Origin: Aestuariimicrobium kwangyangense DSM 21549
GTDB lineage: Bacteria; Actinomycetota; Actinomycetes; Propionibacteriales; Propionibacteriaceae
NCBI RefSeq assembly: GCF_000421525.1
Contig: NZ_ATXE01000004.1
Span: 62,001 to 126,000, forward strand
Direction of reading: 5' to 3'
Length of the DNA: 64,000 nt
A program made the translations under genes and the position numbers. The notes under the pieces were generated by a model that saw only the letters and a list, made by a program, of their open reading frames with translations, was not told the DNA's origin and made no database searches. Positions 40,975-49,590 of the stretch are shown here, in pieces (position 1 is the first letter of the stretch; each line of letters opens with the position of its first letter).

Positions 40975-42036
40975 ATGACGGCAGGCCAGAAGTCGCCCAC
41001 CCTCAAGCAGGTGGCCGAGCGGGCGGGCGTCAGCCCCATGACCGTCTCGCGTGTGCTGGCGGGTGGTCACCACGTCAGCGCCGAGGTCAGCGAACGAGTG
41101 CTCGCCGCGGTCAGCGAACTGGGCTACCGCCGCAACGACGTCGCGAGCAGACTCCGTAGCCAACGCGGCAGCGGACTGGTCGGGGTGGCCATCACCAACA
41201 TCGACAACCCGTACTACGCGCAGGTGGTGCTGGGTGTCGAGGACGCCATCCGGGCCAGCGGCCGCCGCATCCTGCTCGGCACCACCGCCGAGGACCCCGA
41301 GCGTGAGGCCACCGTGGTGGCTGACTTCGTCGGTCGTCAGGTCGAGGGCATCGTGCTGGTACCCAGTGGCGCTCGGGCACACCTCCGCCCGGCCGCGCTG
41401 GCGGGCCGTCCGCTGGTGCTCGCCTCGCGGGCCGTGCCCGGCGTGAGGGCCGACACGGTGCTCGTGGACGACGTCAACGGATCCCATGAGGCGACACTCG
41501 CCCTGTTCGAGCAGGGCTACCGGCGGCTCGCCTTCCTCGGCAACGCCGAATCGGTCTCGACCAGCAGCAGACGCCTGGAGGGCTTCCTGCTGGCGCACGA
41601 GGACGCCGGTGTACCCGTCGACCAGACCCTGGTCAGGCGCGGAGCACACTCAGTCGAGCAGGCGTGCGAGACCGCACTCGACCTGTTGGCACTTCCCCAG
41701 CCACCCGATGCCTTCTTCGCCGCCAACAACCGCAACGCCGTCGGCCTGCTCACCGCACTGGCACGGCACCGCACGGACGACCTCGTCAACGGAGCCGTAC
41801 CCGGCCTGGCTGTGTTCGACCAGTTCGACCTGGCCGAGTTCGTCCCCTGGCCCATCGCGGTCGTCGAACACGACGCGCGCGAGGTCGGCCGGATCGCCGG
41901 ACGGATGCTGCTCGACCGACTCGAGCGGGGGGAAGATGCCCGCGACCACGAACCCCCCGAGGTACCGCTTCGTACGGTGCAGATGCCCGCCCAAGTCGTG
42001 TGGGCAGGAACCCCTCGACTTCCCGGGAAGGTCTGA
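40975..42036 (+). CDS. LacI-family transcriptional regulator
   Basis: A 353-residue regulator. Residues 8-58 form the helix-turn-helix and hinge (TLKQVAERAGVSPMTVSRVLAGGHHVSAEVSERV), followed by a periplasmic-binding-protein-like sugar domain (VGVAITNIDNPYYAQVVLGVEDAI). The ATG at 40975 is the natural family start. No strong ribosome binding site is seen. Two palindromes that fit one protein (O1 upstream of lacI and O2 at its 3' end) show that it controls both the cupin genes and the GH13-ROK-PMI operon, and itself. The effector should be a sugar or sugar phosphate. Confidence 0.92.
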   Translation: MTAGQKSPTLKQVAERAGVSPMTVSRVLAGGHHVSAEVSERVLAAVSELGYRRNDVASRLRSQRGSGLVGVAITNIDNPYYAQVVLGVEDAIRASGRRILLGTTAEDPEREATVVADFVGRQVEGIVLVPSGARAHLRPAALAGRPLVLASRAVPGVRADTVLVDDVNGSHEATLALFEQGYRRLAFLGNAESVSTSSRRLEGFLLAHEDAGVPVDQTLVRRGAHSVEQACETALDLLALPQPPDAFFAANNRNAVGLLTALARHRTDDLVNGAVPGLAVFDQFDLAEFVPWPIAVVEHDAREVGRIAGRMLLDRLERGEDARDHEPPEVPLRTVQMPAQVVWAGTPRLPGKV

Positions 42037-42048
42037 TAACGTTATCAG
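42033..42048. promoter_or_regulatory. LacI-type operator O2 (perfect palindrome)
   Basis: CTGATAACGTTATCAG is a perfect 16-bp palindrome. It overlaps the lacI stop codon and sits 10 bp before the GH13 ATG, covering its likely promoter. Confidence 0.88.
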
Positions 42049-42058
42049 CGTGCTGCTG

Positions 42059-44266
42059 ATGAACCGGGCCCGCGACGTGGCCCTCACCCTGGACGACACC
42101 ACCGGTTGCCCCACCTCGCTGCGTAGCGGCGACGTGGAGCTCGATCTCGCCGTGACCCTCGACCTCGTCGTCGGTGGCGTGGAGGAACGAGGCGTGCAGG
42201 GTGGCCTGCACTACCGCGACACGACCACACTGACGGGCACCACCGCCACAGCACCGGCTCGTCGTCGATCGACGGGTCTGGACGACCAGGTGGTCGTCAC
42301 CACCGACCTGCAGGGCTGGACGGTCGAGTGGACCTGGACCCTCCATCCCTCCGAGGGGCCCGCCCTGGGGCTCGGCCTCACCCTGACCCCGCCGACGACC
42401 GGGGAGCGGGTGCTGCGCGACCTCATCGTCCGGGTCACGCCCCAGCTGCCGTACGACGCCGTCGTCCACGTGCCGGGGGCACAGCTGCGTCCCTCACTCG
42501 AGGTGCGTGACCTGCCGGCAGTGGTGCAGGTGGCGTCCGCGGGGGGCGTGCCCGGGTCGTCCGCCCTGTTCGGGTTCGAGACCGAGGGCGCGACCATGGT
42601 GGCCTGGCCGTTCTGCCGCACCGAACTCGGCTCCATCACCCTGAGCCCGGTCACGGGGGGCTGCGAGGTCACCTACGCCACGTCCCTGGCCGGTGAGGTG
42701 GCAGCCGACGAGTCGTTGGTGATCGAACCACTGCTGCTGCACCTCGCGCCGCACACCGGCTGGGACCACCTGCTCGCCCTGTTGCCGCAGTGGTACGCCG
42801 GGCTGGCCCTGACCACGCCCCAGAGCCCTCCCCCGTGGCTGCGCGCCGCCAGCATCTTCGAGGTGCAACTGGGCACCTCGCTCTTCTGGGGCGGGCACAG
42901 CTACACCGCCTACCCCGATGTCGCCGCCCTGCGCGCCGACCTCGACCGGGTGCAGCAACTCGGGTTCGACGTCATCCAGCTGATGCCGCGCCAGCCCTAT
43001 CCCAGCTACAACCTGCATGAGGTCGGGGACGTCGACACCAGCTACGCCCCCGCCGACGAACTCCGCGCCCTGGTCGATGACTGCCATGCCCGCGGCATGC
43101 ACATCATCCTCGACATCCTCATGCACGGGGTGCTCGACAACGAGTCGATCGACGAGGCCGCGGTCGGCGTCCGCGGAGGTCCGCTGGCTGCGTCGCTGGA
43201 AACCCTGCGCGGTCAGGCCTTCGACGAGGAGGGCGTCTTCTACCCGGTCGCGTGGTCGCGGCACATCCTCGACTTCGAACAGGCCTGGAAGCAGGGCAGC
43301 CCGGTCCACCACCACCTGCTGGACGAGCACCCGGACTGGTTCTTCCGCGCGAGCGACGGGCACGTCACCGGCATCTACACCAAGGCCCTGGACGCCAGGA
43401 CCGGATTCGCGGATGCGTTCATCGATGCCTGCTGCGCCATGGTCCAGACACTCGGCATCGACGGCTTCCGCTTCGACGCCCCGACCTACAACGACTTCCC
43501 CAACTGGTCACCCGAGACCCGGCACCGTGCCAGCGCCTCGCAACTGGCGTGCACCTCGCTGTTCCGGCGCCTGCGTCCGCGGCTGCGCGCCATCCGCGAC
43601 GACGTGCTGCTCTACACCGAGCCGTCCGGGGTCCTGCTGCGCGAGTCGATGGATCTCAACTACAACTACGACGAGCAGTGGCTGCTCGCCTCGATCGTCC
43701 TCGACAGCGAGCACGGCTCGGCCCACCAAGTCCGCACCGGGCATGACCTGGTGGCCTGGTACCACGACCGCGACGCCGCCCTCCCGCCGGGCAGCCTCAC
43801 CGCTCACCACATCGACTCCCACGACACCTTCTGGTGGCCGCTGTGGGGCGACAAGTGGCGGCGTGAACAGTTCGGCCTGCCCGCGACCCGCGCGATCGCG
43901 ACCGTCAACCTGCTGTTGGGCAGCCCCTACATGATGTTCGTCGGCGGCGAGGTGGGGCTGGAGGACTGGCTGCCGGTGGTCAACCGGCTCAAGCGCGAGC
44001 ATGCGGCCCTCCGTGAGGGACGACCCGACTTCGTCGTCCTCGCACCCGACGCACCGAGCGTCTTCTCCGTGCTCCACCACCACGCGGACGAACCGGTGGC
44101 TGTTCTCGTGAACCTCTCCGACCGGCCGGCGACCAGCCGAGTGGTGCTGCCCGTGGCCGGTCCGTGGCACGAGGTCACCGGGCAGGACGGCCTGCCGTCC
44201 CAGGTCACGGACGGGGACGAGGTGACGCTGCCCGCCTGGGGCGCGATGGTGCTGGCCGGGAGCTGA
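42059..44266 (+). CDS. cytoplasmic GH13 (alpha-amylase family) glycoside hydrolase
   Basis: A 735-residue GH13 enzyme without a signal peptide. An N-terminal beta-rich domain spans about 1-255. The catalytic barrel follows with region I in ILDILMHGV (Asp352), region II GIDGFRFDAP with nucleophile Asp473, region III LLYTEPSG with acid/base Glu521, and region IV HHIDSHDT with Asp589. A C-terminal beta domain ends at 735. All three catalytic acids are present. It probably hydrolyses or rearranges alpha-glucosides that enter the cell. The ATG at 42059 is preferred; a GTG at 42050 is also possible. It is the first gene of the operon with a ROK kinase and a mannose-6-phosphate-isomerase-like protein, under LacI operator O2. 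Confidence 0.87.
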   Translation: MNRARDVALTLDDTTGCPTSLRSGDVELDLAVTLDLVVGGVEERGVQGGLHYRDTTTLTGTTATAPARRRSTGLDDQVVVTTDLQGWTVEWTWTLHPSEGPALGLGLTLTPPTTGERVLRDLIVRVTPQLPYDAVVHVPGAQLRPSLEVRDLPAVVQVASAGGVPGSSALFGFETEGATMVAWPFCRTELGSITLSPVTGGCEVTYATSLAGEVAADESLVIEPLLLHLAPHTGWDHLLALLPQWYAGLALTTPQSPPPWLRAASIFEVQLGTSLFWGGHSYTAYPDVAALRADLDRVQQLGFDVIQLMPRQPYPSYNLHEVGDVDTSYAPADELRALVDDCHARGMHIILDILMHGVLDNESIDEAAVGVRGGPLAASLETLRGQAFDEEGVFYPVAWSRHILDFEQAWKQGSPVHHHLLDEHPDWFFRASDGHVTGIYTKALDARTGFADAFIDACCAMVQTLGIDGFRFDAPTYNDFPNWSPETRHRASASQLACTSLFRRLRPRLRAIRDDVLLYTEPSGVLLRESMDLNYNYDEQWLLASIVLDSEHGSAHQVRTGHDLVAWYHDRDAALPPGSLTAHHIDSHDTFWWPLWGDKWRREQFGLPATRAIATVNLLLGSPYMMFVGGEVGLEDWLPVVNRLKREHAALREGRPDFVVLAPDAPSVFSVLHHHADEPVAVLVNLSDRPATSRVVLPVAGPWHEVTGQDGLPSQVTDGDEVTLPAWGAMVLAGS

Positions 44267-44269
44267 GCC

Positions 44270-45232
44270 GTGCCTGACACGATCTGCGTCGACCTGGGCG
44301 GGTCGAGCGTCAAGCTGGCCCGGGTCTCGGCTGACGGCCGACTCACCCTCGGCCCGGTGTTGTCGGTGCCGTCCTCCCCCGAAGACCTCGGCCCGCTGGC
44401 GGCGGCGCTGGTCGGGCTGGGCCGAAGCTCGACGGACGACCGGCTGGGGGCCGCCGGGTTGGCGCTGCCCGGCATCGTCAACGAGCGAGGACTGGTGGCG
44501 TCCAATGCCAAGTACGACGGCTTCGCCGGAGTCGACCTCCGCGGTTGGCTGGCGACCACGACAGGACTCCCCGAGTCGTGCGTGGTCGTCGAGAATGACG
44601 CCCGCTCCGCACTGCTCGGCGAACTGGCCGCCGGCTGCGCGGTGGGGGTCAAGGACGCAGTTCTCGTCATCCTGGGCACCGGTGTCGGCACCGCTGTCGC
44701 CCACGACGGGCAACTGCTGGTGGGAGCCCACGGCCACGCAGGTGTGCTGGGGGGCCACCTGACCGTGGCCGTGGGCGGCCCACCCTGCACCTGCGGCAAC
44801 CTCGGTTGCGCCGAGGCGATCGCCGGCAGTTGGGCCCTGGGTCGCACCTGGCAGACAGTCGTCGGCGAACCGCCGCCGGCCCACCTCGTCCCGCTGGGCT
44901 ACCGCGGACTGCTCGATGCTGCCGCTGCCGGTGACGCTGCGGCCGCAGCCGTGTGGACCGCCGTGAGAGACGTGCTGGTGGCGCTCGTCGTCGACCTGTG
45001 CCACGCCCATGACCCCGACGTGGTGATCTTCTCCGGCGGCCCCCTCCAGCACCCCATGGTCGACGTCCCCGCCCTGATGGACGACGTGCACCGCCGCCTC
45101 TACCCGTCCAGCCACCGGCCAACCGCCCTCCGGGCCACCGACCCGGCCTCCTCGGTGCTGCTGGGCCTCGACCACCTCGCCCGCCGCGCCATCCGGCCCG
45201 GCACCACCACCCAACCCACGGGAGCAGCATGA
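44270..45232 (+). CDS. ROK-family sugar kinase
   Basis: A 320-residue ROK protein, probably a cytosolic hexose kinase. ATP-binding DLGGSSVKLARV is at the N-terminus. The catalytic Asp is in VVENDARSALLGE, and the zinc-binding CTCGNLGCAEAIAG is complete. A GHAGVLGGHLTV motif precedes it. There is no helix-turn-helix, so it is an enzyme and not an NagC-type repressor. GTG at 44270 with GGGAG upstream. It overlaps the PMI-like gene (ATGA). The phosphorylated sugar should then be isomerised by the products of the same cluster. Confidence 0.92.
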   Translation: MPDTICVDLGGSSVKLARVSADGRLTLGPVLSVPSSPEDLGPLAAALVGLGRSSTDDRLGAAGLALPGIVNERGLVASNAKYDGFAGVDLRGWLATTTGLPESCVVVENDARSALLGELAAGCAVGVKDAVLVILGTGVGTAVAHDGQLLVGAHGHAGVLGGHLTVAVGGPPCTCGNLGCAEAIAGSWALGRTWQTVVGEPPPAHLVPLGYRGLLDAAAAGDAAAAAVWTAVRDVLVALVVDLCHAHDPDVVIFSGGPLQHPMVDVPALMDDVHRRLYPSSHRPTALRATDPASSVLLGLDHLARRAIRPGTTTQPTGAA

Positions 45233-46983
45233 CCTACCGCGACGACCACCCCCGCAACTACGACCGGTGGCCGGTGGTCGAGGTGCCCGATGGCGCCGCC
45301 ACCAGCGGGGCGGAGGTGTGGACGACCCTGGTCGCCGCGGCCGGCGAACGTGACGGAGGTCGTCCGGTGCTGGTGGTTGACACCTACCCCGGGGTCGACC
45401 TCGACCTGCTGCGCCAGCAGGTGGGGCGGGTGTGGGGCGACCACGATGTCGTCGACGTCGAGGACGAGGCCGCACTGCCGATCGCCGAGATCGACCAGAT
45501 GGTCCAGGCCAACCTCACCGACGACCGGGTGTTCGGCGTGCTCAGCCATCACCGCCTCGAGGACTTCTACGACCACCACCGGCTCGCGGCGGTGAGCGAC
45601 AGGGTCGAGAACGCCGTCCGCCCGACCCTGGTGGTGGGCTGGGGTGCTGCTCTGGTGGCCCCGGAACGGGCCCTGCTGGTGCTGGCCGACCTGGCCCGCT
45701 GGGAGATCCAGCAGCGGCTGCGAGCCGGCATGCCCAACTGGCGCTGCTCCGAGCCCGAGGACGACATCCTGCGCGCCTACAAGCGTGGCTTCTTCGTGGA
45801 GTGGCGGGTGGCCGACCGCCACAAGCGCCGCCTCTTCGACCGCCTGGACTTCGTCCTCGACACCAACTCCGCCGAGCCGCACCTGCTCGACGGGACGGGG
45901 TTCCGCGCCGGGCTGTCCGAGGCGGCATCGCGTCCCTTCCGCGTGGTGCCCTTCTTCGACCCCGGGGTCTGGGGCGGCCAGTGGATGAAGGAGGTGGTGG
46001 GCCTCGACCGGACGGTGGAGAAGTTCGCCTGGTGCTTCGACTGCGTACCCGAGGAGAACTCGCTGCTGCTCGAACGCGACGGGGTGGTGACGCAGGTGCC
46101 GGCGATGGACCTCGTGCTGAATCACCCGCGCGAACTGCTCGGCGAGCGCACGTTCGCCCGGTTCGGTGCCGAGTTCCCGATCAGGTTCGACTTCCTCGAC
46201 ACGATGGAGGGCGGCAACCTCAGCCTGCAGGTGCACCCGTTGACCGACTACATCCAGCGCACGTTCGGCATGCACTACACCCAGGACGAGAGCTACTACC
46301 TGCTCGATGCCGGACCCGACGCGGTCGTGTACCTGGGCATCAAGGACGGCGTCGACCCCGACGAGATGGTGGCGGCCCTGCGGCGGGCCGAGGCCGGGGA
46401 CGAGCCGTTCCCGGCGGAGCGGTACGTCAACACGTTCCCCGCGCGCACCCACGACCACTTCCTCATCCCGGCCGGGACGGTGCACTGTTCGGGTGCCGAC
46501 TCGATGGTGCTGGAGATCTCGGCCACCCCCTTCATCTTCACCTTCAAGATGTGGGACTGGGGCCGGGTCGGGCTCGACGGACGGCCGCGTCCGGTGCATC
46601 TCGACCATGCCGAAGCCAACATCGCCTGGGAGCGGCGGACGGACTGGGTCGGGCAGAACCTGGTGGATCGGGTGGAGCAGGTGTCGTCCGGGGAGGGCTG
46701 GAGTGAGGAGCGCACCGGACTGCACGAACTGGAGTTCATCGAGACCAGGCGGCACTGGTTCACCGGTCCCGTCGAGCACGACACGGCCGGCACGGTGAAC
46801 GTGCTCAACCTCGTGGAGGGGGATGCTGCGGTGGTGGAGTCACCCAGCGGGGCCTTCGCGCCGTTCGAGGTGCACTACGCCGAGACCTTCATCGTCCCGG
46901 CGGCGGTGGGTCGCTACACGATCCGGCCGCTCGGGGAGGGTGACCGTTGGGGGACGGTCAAGGCCTACGTGCGAGGCACCTGA
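45229..46983 (+). CDS. class I mannose-6-phosphate isomerase-like protein with long N-terminal domain
   Basis: A 584-residue protein. Residues 1-190 form an extra domain (VLVVDTYPGVDLDLLRQQVGRVW...), possibly a degenerate kinase-like fold. From about 225 it matches type I phosphomannose isomerases: FFDPGVWGGQWM, then NLSLQVHPLTDYIQ with His ligands, QDESYYLLDAGPDAVVYLG, and HFLIPAGTVHCSG. It would link mannose-6-phosphate and fructose-6-phosphate. It is much longer than the common ~390-residue form. It closes the GH13-ROK operon, and its ATG overlaps the ROK stop. Confidence 0.83.
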   Translation: MTYRDDHPRNYDRWPVVEVPDGAATSGAEVWTTLVAAAGERDGGRPVLVVDTYPGVDLDLLRQQVGRVWGDHDVVDVEDEAALPIAEIDQMVQANLTDDRVFGVLSHHRLEDFYDHHRLAAVSDRVENAVRPTLVVGWGAALVAPERALLVLADLARWEIQQRLRAGMPNWRCSEPEDDILRAYKRGFFVEWRVADRHKRRLFDRLDFVLDTNSAEPHLLDGTGFRAGLSEAASRPFRVVPFFDPGVWGGQWMKEVVGLDRTVEKFAWCFDCVPEENSLLLERDGVVTQVPAMDLVLNHPRELLGERTFARFGAEFPIRFDFLDTMEGGNLSLQVHPLTDYIQRTFGMHYTQDESYYLLDAGPDAVVYLGIKDGVDPDEMVAALRRAEAGDEPFPAERYVNTFPARTHDHFLIPAGTVHCSGADSMVLEISATPFIFTFKMWDWGRVGLDGRPRPVHLDHAEANIAWERRTDWVGQNLVDRVEQVSSGEGWSEERTGLHELEFIETRRHWFTGPVEHDTAGTVNVLNLVEGDAAVVESPSGAFAPFEVHYAETFIVPAAVGRYTIRPLGEGDRWGTVKAYVRGT

Positions 46984-47022
46984 GCCACGTCGGTTGAGTG
47001 GGGGGCCGGGTCCCCCAGCGCC

Positions 47023-47028
47023 TAGGCT
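47023..47028 (+). promoter_or_regulatory. -10 box TAGGCT, leaderless start of 47035 gene
   Basis: TAGGCT, 6 nt, then ATG at 47035. Confidence 0.65.
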
Positions 47029-47034
47029 CGGGGC

Positions 47035-47742
47035 ATGACCACCAGCACCGTCCAGGGCGTCGTCACGATCATCGCCATCGGGGTCCTGGTGCTGGCGGTG
47101 GCCGCCCTGCTCGACTGGCGCAGCAAGCGCCGGGCGGAGACGATCCTCGCCGCGCCCACCAGCGAGACCATCGCGGGCGAACCCGTCCCCGTCCCTGACT
47201 ACCTGACCCCCGAGACACTGCAGAAGACGGCGAAGGCACCCGAAGCGGTCACGCCGGACGAGGCGGAGGTCCTCGCATCGGCTGAGGCCGAGCCGTCCAC
47301 CCTGCATTTCGACCACGGTCTGGTCGACCCTCGCCAGGCCAACCGCAGCGACCCCGAGCGGCTGGTGCTCAACGGACCTCTCGTGCTGGTCGTGAGCGAT
47401 GGCATCGGCTCGCCGCAGGAAGTGCTGCAGACACTGGACCGGGCTGCTCGCGGGAATGAGGCGATCGTGCTCGCCTCGCTCGCCATCGACCCCGAGGTGG
47501 TTGACCTGGTGAGCGTCAACGCGCAGCAGGGAGTGATCAACGCTGGCACCCTCGTGCTGCCCCGGGAGGCCCTCGAAAGCCTCGCCGCGGCGACGGGTGC
47601 CACCGCCCTCAGCCGGGCCGACCTGCAGGCCGGCTACGTGCCGCACTCCGCCTATGGACGAGCGGCGTGGGTGACGGCCGATGCCGAGCACACCACCATC
47701 GTCGCGCTGACCAGCGATGACGGACCCTCAACCGAAGCCTGA
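47035..47742 (+). CDS. membrane-anchored protein with GroEL-apical-domain-like region
   Basis: A 235-residue protein with one N-terminal membrane helix (about 9-27), a basic stop (DWRSKRR) and a long soluble part. From about residue 115 to 225 it follows the pattern of the GroEL apical domain and its return: LVLVVSDGIGSPQEVLQTLDRAARGNEAIVLA, then VVDLVSVNAQQGVINAGTLVLP and LAAATGATALS, and finally a GRAAWVTADAEHTTIVAL segment. These parallel the GroEL [36 protein letters not shown] and RVVINKDTTTI parts. No ATPase domain is present. I infer a chaperonin-derived binding domain tethered to the membrane. This is by eye and needs a profile check. Confidence 0.6.
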   Translation: MTTSTVQGVVTIIAIGVLVLAVAALLDWRSKRRAETILAAPTSETIAGEPVPVPDYLTPETLQKTAKAPEAVTPDEAEVLASAEAEPSTLHFDHGLVDPRQANRSDPERLVLNGPLVLVVSDGIGSPQEVLQTLDRAARGNEAIVLASLAIDPEVVDLVSVNAQQGVINAGTLVLPREALESLAAATGATALSRADLQAGYVPHSAYGRAAWVTADAEHTTIVALTSDDGPSTEA

Positions 47743-47989
47743 ACTGTCAATCAAGACTTGACCCTGAAGCCGCGGTCATCGTTTGCCTGTGAGTTGCCAC
47801 CCGGACTCTCAGCCCAGGCTCAGCTCACAGCCCTCCATTCGTCCTCCCTGGACGATCGTTCGGCCTAGCCAGCGCGCATTCCGAGGACCTCGCCACCCTC
47901 CCGGGGAGCACCTGAATCACACGATTGTGGTTTTTGACCCCTGACCGGCATGTCGGCTTGCAGTCGTAGGGCAGACCACTTCGGACGGC
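47743..47989. other. intergenic region before the SH3 protein promoter
   Basis: About 250 bp without a gene. The only feature I can support is the terminator-like hairpin at 47915-47935. Short open frames here have no start signals and are not considered genes. Confidence 0.5.
47915..47935 (+). terminator. possible intrinsic terminator
   Basis: AATCACA (47915-47921) pairs with TGTGGTT (47926-47932) around CGAT and is followed directly by T residues, about 170 bp after the GroEL-like gene. Confidence 0.4.
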
Positions 47990-48018
47990 TTGTGGACGTA
48001 GGCGCGTCGGCTTACTTT
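47990..48018 (+). promoter_or_regulatory. promoter of the SH3-repeat protein gene
   Basis: TTGTGG (47990-47995), 17 bp spacer, TACTTT (48013-48018). This gives a start near 48025 and a ~150-nt leader. Confidence 0.5.
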
Positions 48019-48024
48019 TCTGGC

Positions 48025-48160
48025 GTCGACGATCGAGCTCACGCGGGTGACCGGGTGATGGGCGTGGTGTTGGCGTACCCCCCAACCGATGGGGTGTGCC
48101 CTGCACCGGGGAAGACGCCCTTCGATCGACGGCTGTCGACCTGCGGCAGGGAAGGCCGCA
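48025..48160 (+). ncRNA. structured 5' leader, candidate cis-regulatory RNA
   Basis: The 150-nt leader of the SH3-protein gene can fold into a branched structure. P1 pairs 48030-48036 with 48122-48128 (CGATCGA/TCGATCG), optionally extended by 48025-48029 with 48136-48140. Inside it are a small hairpin 48039-48050, P2 (GGGCGT 48060-48065 with ACGCCC 48115-48120), P3 (GTTGG 48069-48073 with CCAAC 48082-48086) and P4 (48093-48096 with 48104-48107). A separate 6-bp hairpin (TGCGGC/GCCGCA, 48142-48160) stands just before the ribosome binding site. Genes for secreted wall proteins in actinobacteria often have c-di-AMP riboswitches, but I cannot match the known conserved core, so the class is open. 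Confidence 0.5.
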
Positions 48161-48175
48161 CGGAAGGAGCCCCCC

Positions 48176-49528
48176 ATGCTGCGCCTCTTGGTCAGCCTGC
48201 GCATCGGCGCTACCGCTGCTGGCCTCGCCGGAGCGATCGTCGCCTCCGGTGTTGCGATCGGTCCGAGCGCCATCGCGAACTACACCACCCTGCGCGCCAC
48301 CACCGCCGTCAACGTGCGGTCGGTGCCGAGCCCGAGAGGCCCCATCATCGGGGTGCTCTACCTGGGCGGCACCGTCAAGCAGACCGGACCCGTCAACAAC
48401 GGCTGGGTGCCCGTCACCTGGAACGGACGCTCCGCCTGGGTGTCGTCCAACTACCTCACCGGCGTCCGCGCGACCGAGTCGGCCCCCGTCAGCCAGTCGG
48501 GCTCCATCGGTAGCCGAACCGTCACCGAGGCGCTCAACGTGCGCACCGGGCCCACCGTCACCGCACGCGCCGTGGGTCTGCTGCCGAAGGGCGCGACCGT
48601 CACGCTGACAGGCCTCGTCAACGCCTCCTACACCCAGATCATCTGGAAGGACGGCCGGGCCTGGGTCGCGACGGCCTGGCTGGGCACCTCCGGGTCGGCC
48701 GACACCACGCTGGTGGCCAAGAGCCAGGGACGTGCCACCGCCGACCTGATGATTCGCACCTCGGCGGACGCCTCGTTCACCTCGCTCGGCGACATCCCCA
48801 AGGGGACGATCCTGAACCTCACCGGCAAGACCGGCACCGGCGTCGTCGAGATCATCTGGCAGGGCAGCCTGCGCTGGGTCAACGCCGCCTACGTGGCACC
48901 CGTCGATGGCGCGCCGGTGGTCATCACACCGACGCTTCCCAAGGTGATCGGAATCCAGTACGCCACCGCTGCGCTCGACATCCGCACCACCTCCGGGACC
49001 GATGCGGTCACCGTGGGCGAGGTGCCCGCGGGCACCGCGCTCAGCGTGACCGGTGTGGTGCAGAACGGACGAGCCCAGATCGTCTACCAGGGCGCCGTGC
49101 GCTGGGTGACCGCCCTGTACCTGAGCTCGACCAAGCCTGGCTCCAACATGGACCCGACCTACGGCGGATCCTCGGGTCTGGTCGGACTGCCCAGCAACAC
49201 CTACACGCTGCTGGTGAACGTGCGGTCGACTTGGCCCCAGATCAAGACGATCTACGGCATCCGTCCCGACTCCATCCCCGACCACCCAAGTGGTCACGCC
49301 CTCGACCTGATGCTCCCCAGCTGGGGCACGACGTCCGGCAACGCGCAGGGGTGGCAGATCGCGAAGTGGGCCCGGGCCAATGCCGATCGACTCGACATCC
49401 AGTACGTCATCTTCGACCAGCACATCTGGAACCGTGATCGGGACGCCGAGGGATGGCGCCTGATGGCCGACCGTGGTGGAGCGACAGCCAACCACCGCGA
49501 CCACGTGCACATCACGACGCGGTTCTGA
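48176..49528 (+). CDS. secreted SH3-repeat protein with C-terminal peptidase-like (ARB-07466/VldE-type) domain
   Basis: A 450-residue exported protein. A signal or anchor helix spans residues 8-33. Four bacterial SH3 (SH3b) repeats follow, about 40-100, 115-175, 190-245 and 260-320. Each has the ALNVRTGPTVTARAVGLLPKG pattern and ends in a W-V...YL motif. The C-terminal ~110 residues contain DHPSGHALDLMLP, YVIFDQHIWNRDRDAEGW and NHRDHVHIT. The conserved His-x6-Asp and the later HVH fit a zinc site of the VldE/LAS-type family seen in actinobacterial wall proteins. Likely a wall-binding hydrolase or similar. The ATG at 48176 has GGAAGGAG 6-7 nt upstream. It has a long leader with predicted RNA structure. 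Confidence 0.85.
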   Translation: MLRLLVSLRIGATAAGLAGAIVASGVAIGPSAIANYTTLRATTAVNVRSVPSPRGPIIGVLYLGGTVKQTGPVNNGWVPVTWNGRSAWVSSNYLTGVRATESAPVSQSGSIGSRTVTEALNVRTGPTVTARAVGLLPKGATVTLTGLVNASYTQIIWKDGRAWVATAWLGTSGSADTTLVAKSQGRATADLMIRTSADASFTSLGDIPKGTILNLTGKTGTGVVEIIWQGSLRWVNAAYVAPVDGAPVVITPTLPKVIGIQYATAALDIRTTSGTDAVTVGEVPAGTALSVTGVVQNGRAQIVYQGAVRWVTALYLSSTKPGSNMDPTYGGSSGLVGLPSNTYTLLVNVRSTWPQIKTIYGIRPDSIPDHPSGHALDLMLPSWGTTSGNAQGWQIAKWARANADRLDIQYVIFDQHIWNRDRDAEGWRLMADRGGATANHRDHVHITTRF

Positions 49529-49590
49529 GGATCCGCGGCCGCGCCCGATTGGCCCACGGTCAACGGCAGGTCCTAGACTTGCCCAGCCGG

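Noticed and set aside
45100-46779. 559-codon minus-strand frame over the PMI-like gene
   Set aside because: Antisense shadow of a gene that is coupled to the ROK kinase.
48025-48175. c-di-AMP (ydaO) riboswitch upstream of the SH3 gene
   Set aside because: The context fits, but I cannot find the conserved core of that family, so only an unclassified structured leader is claimed.
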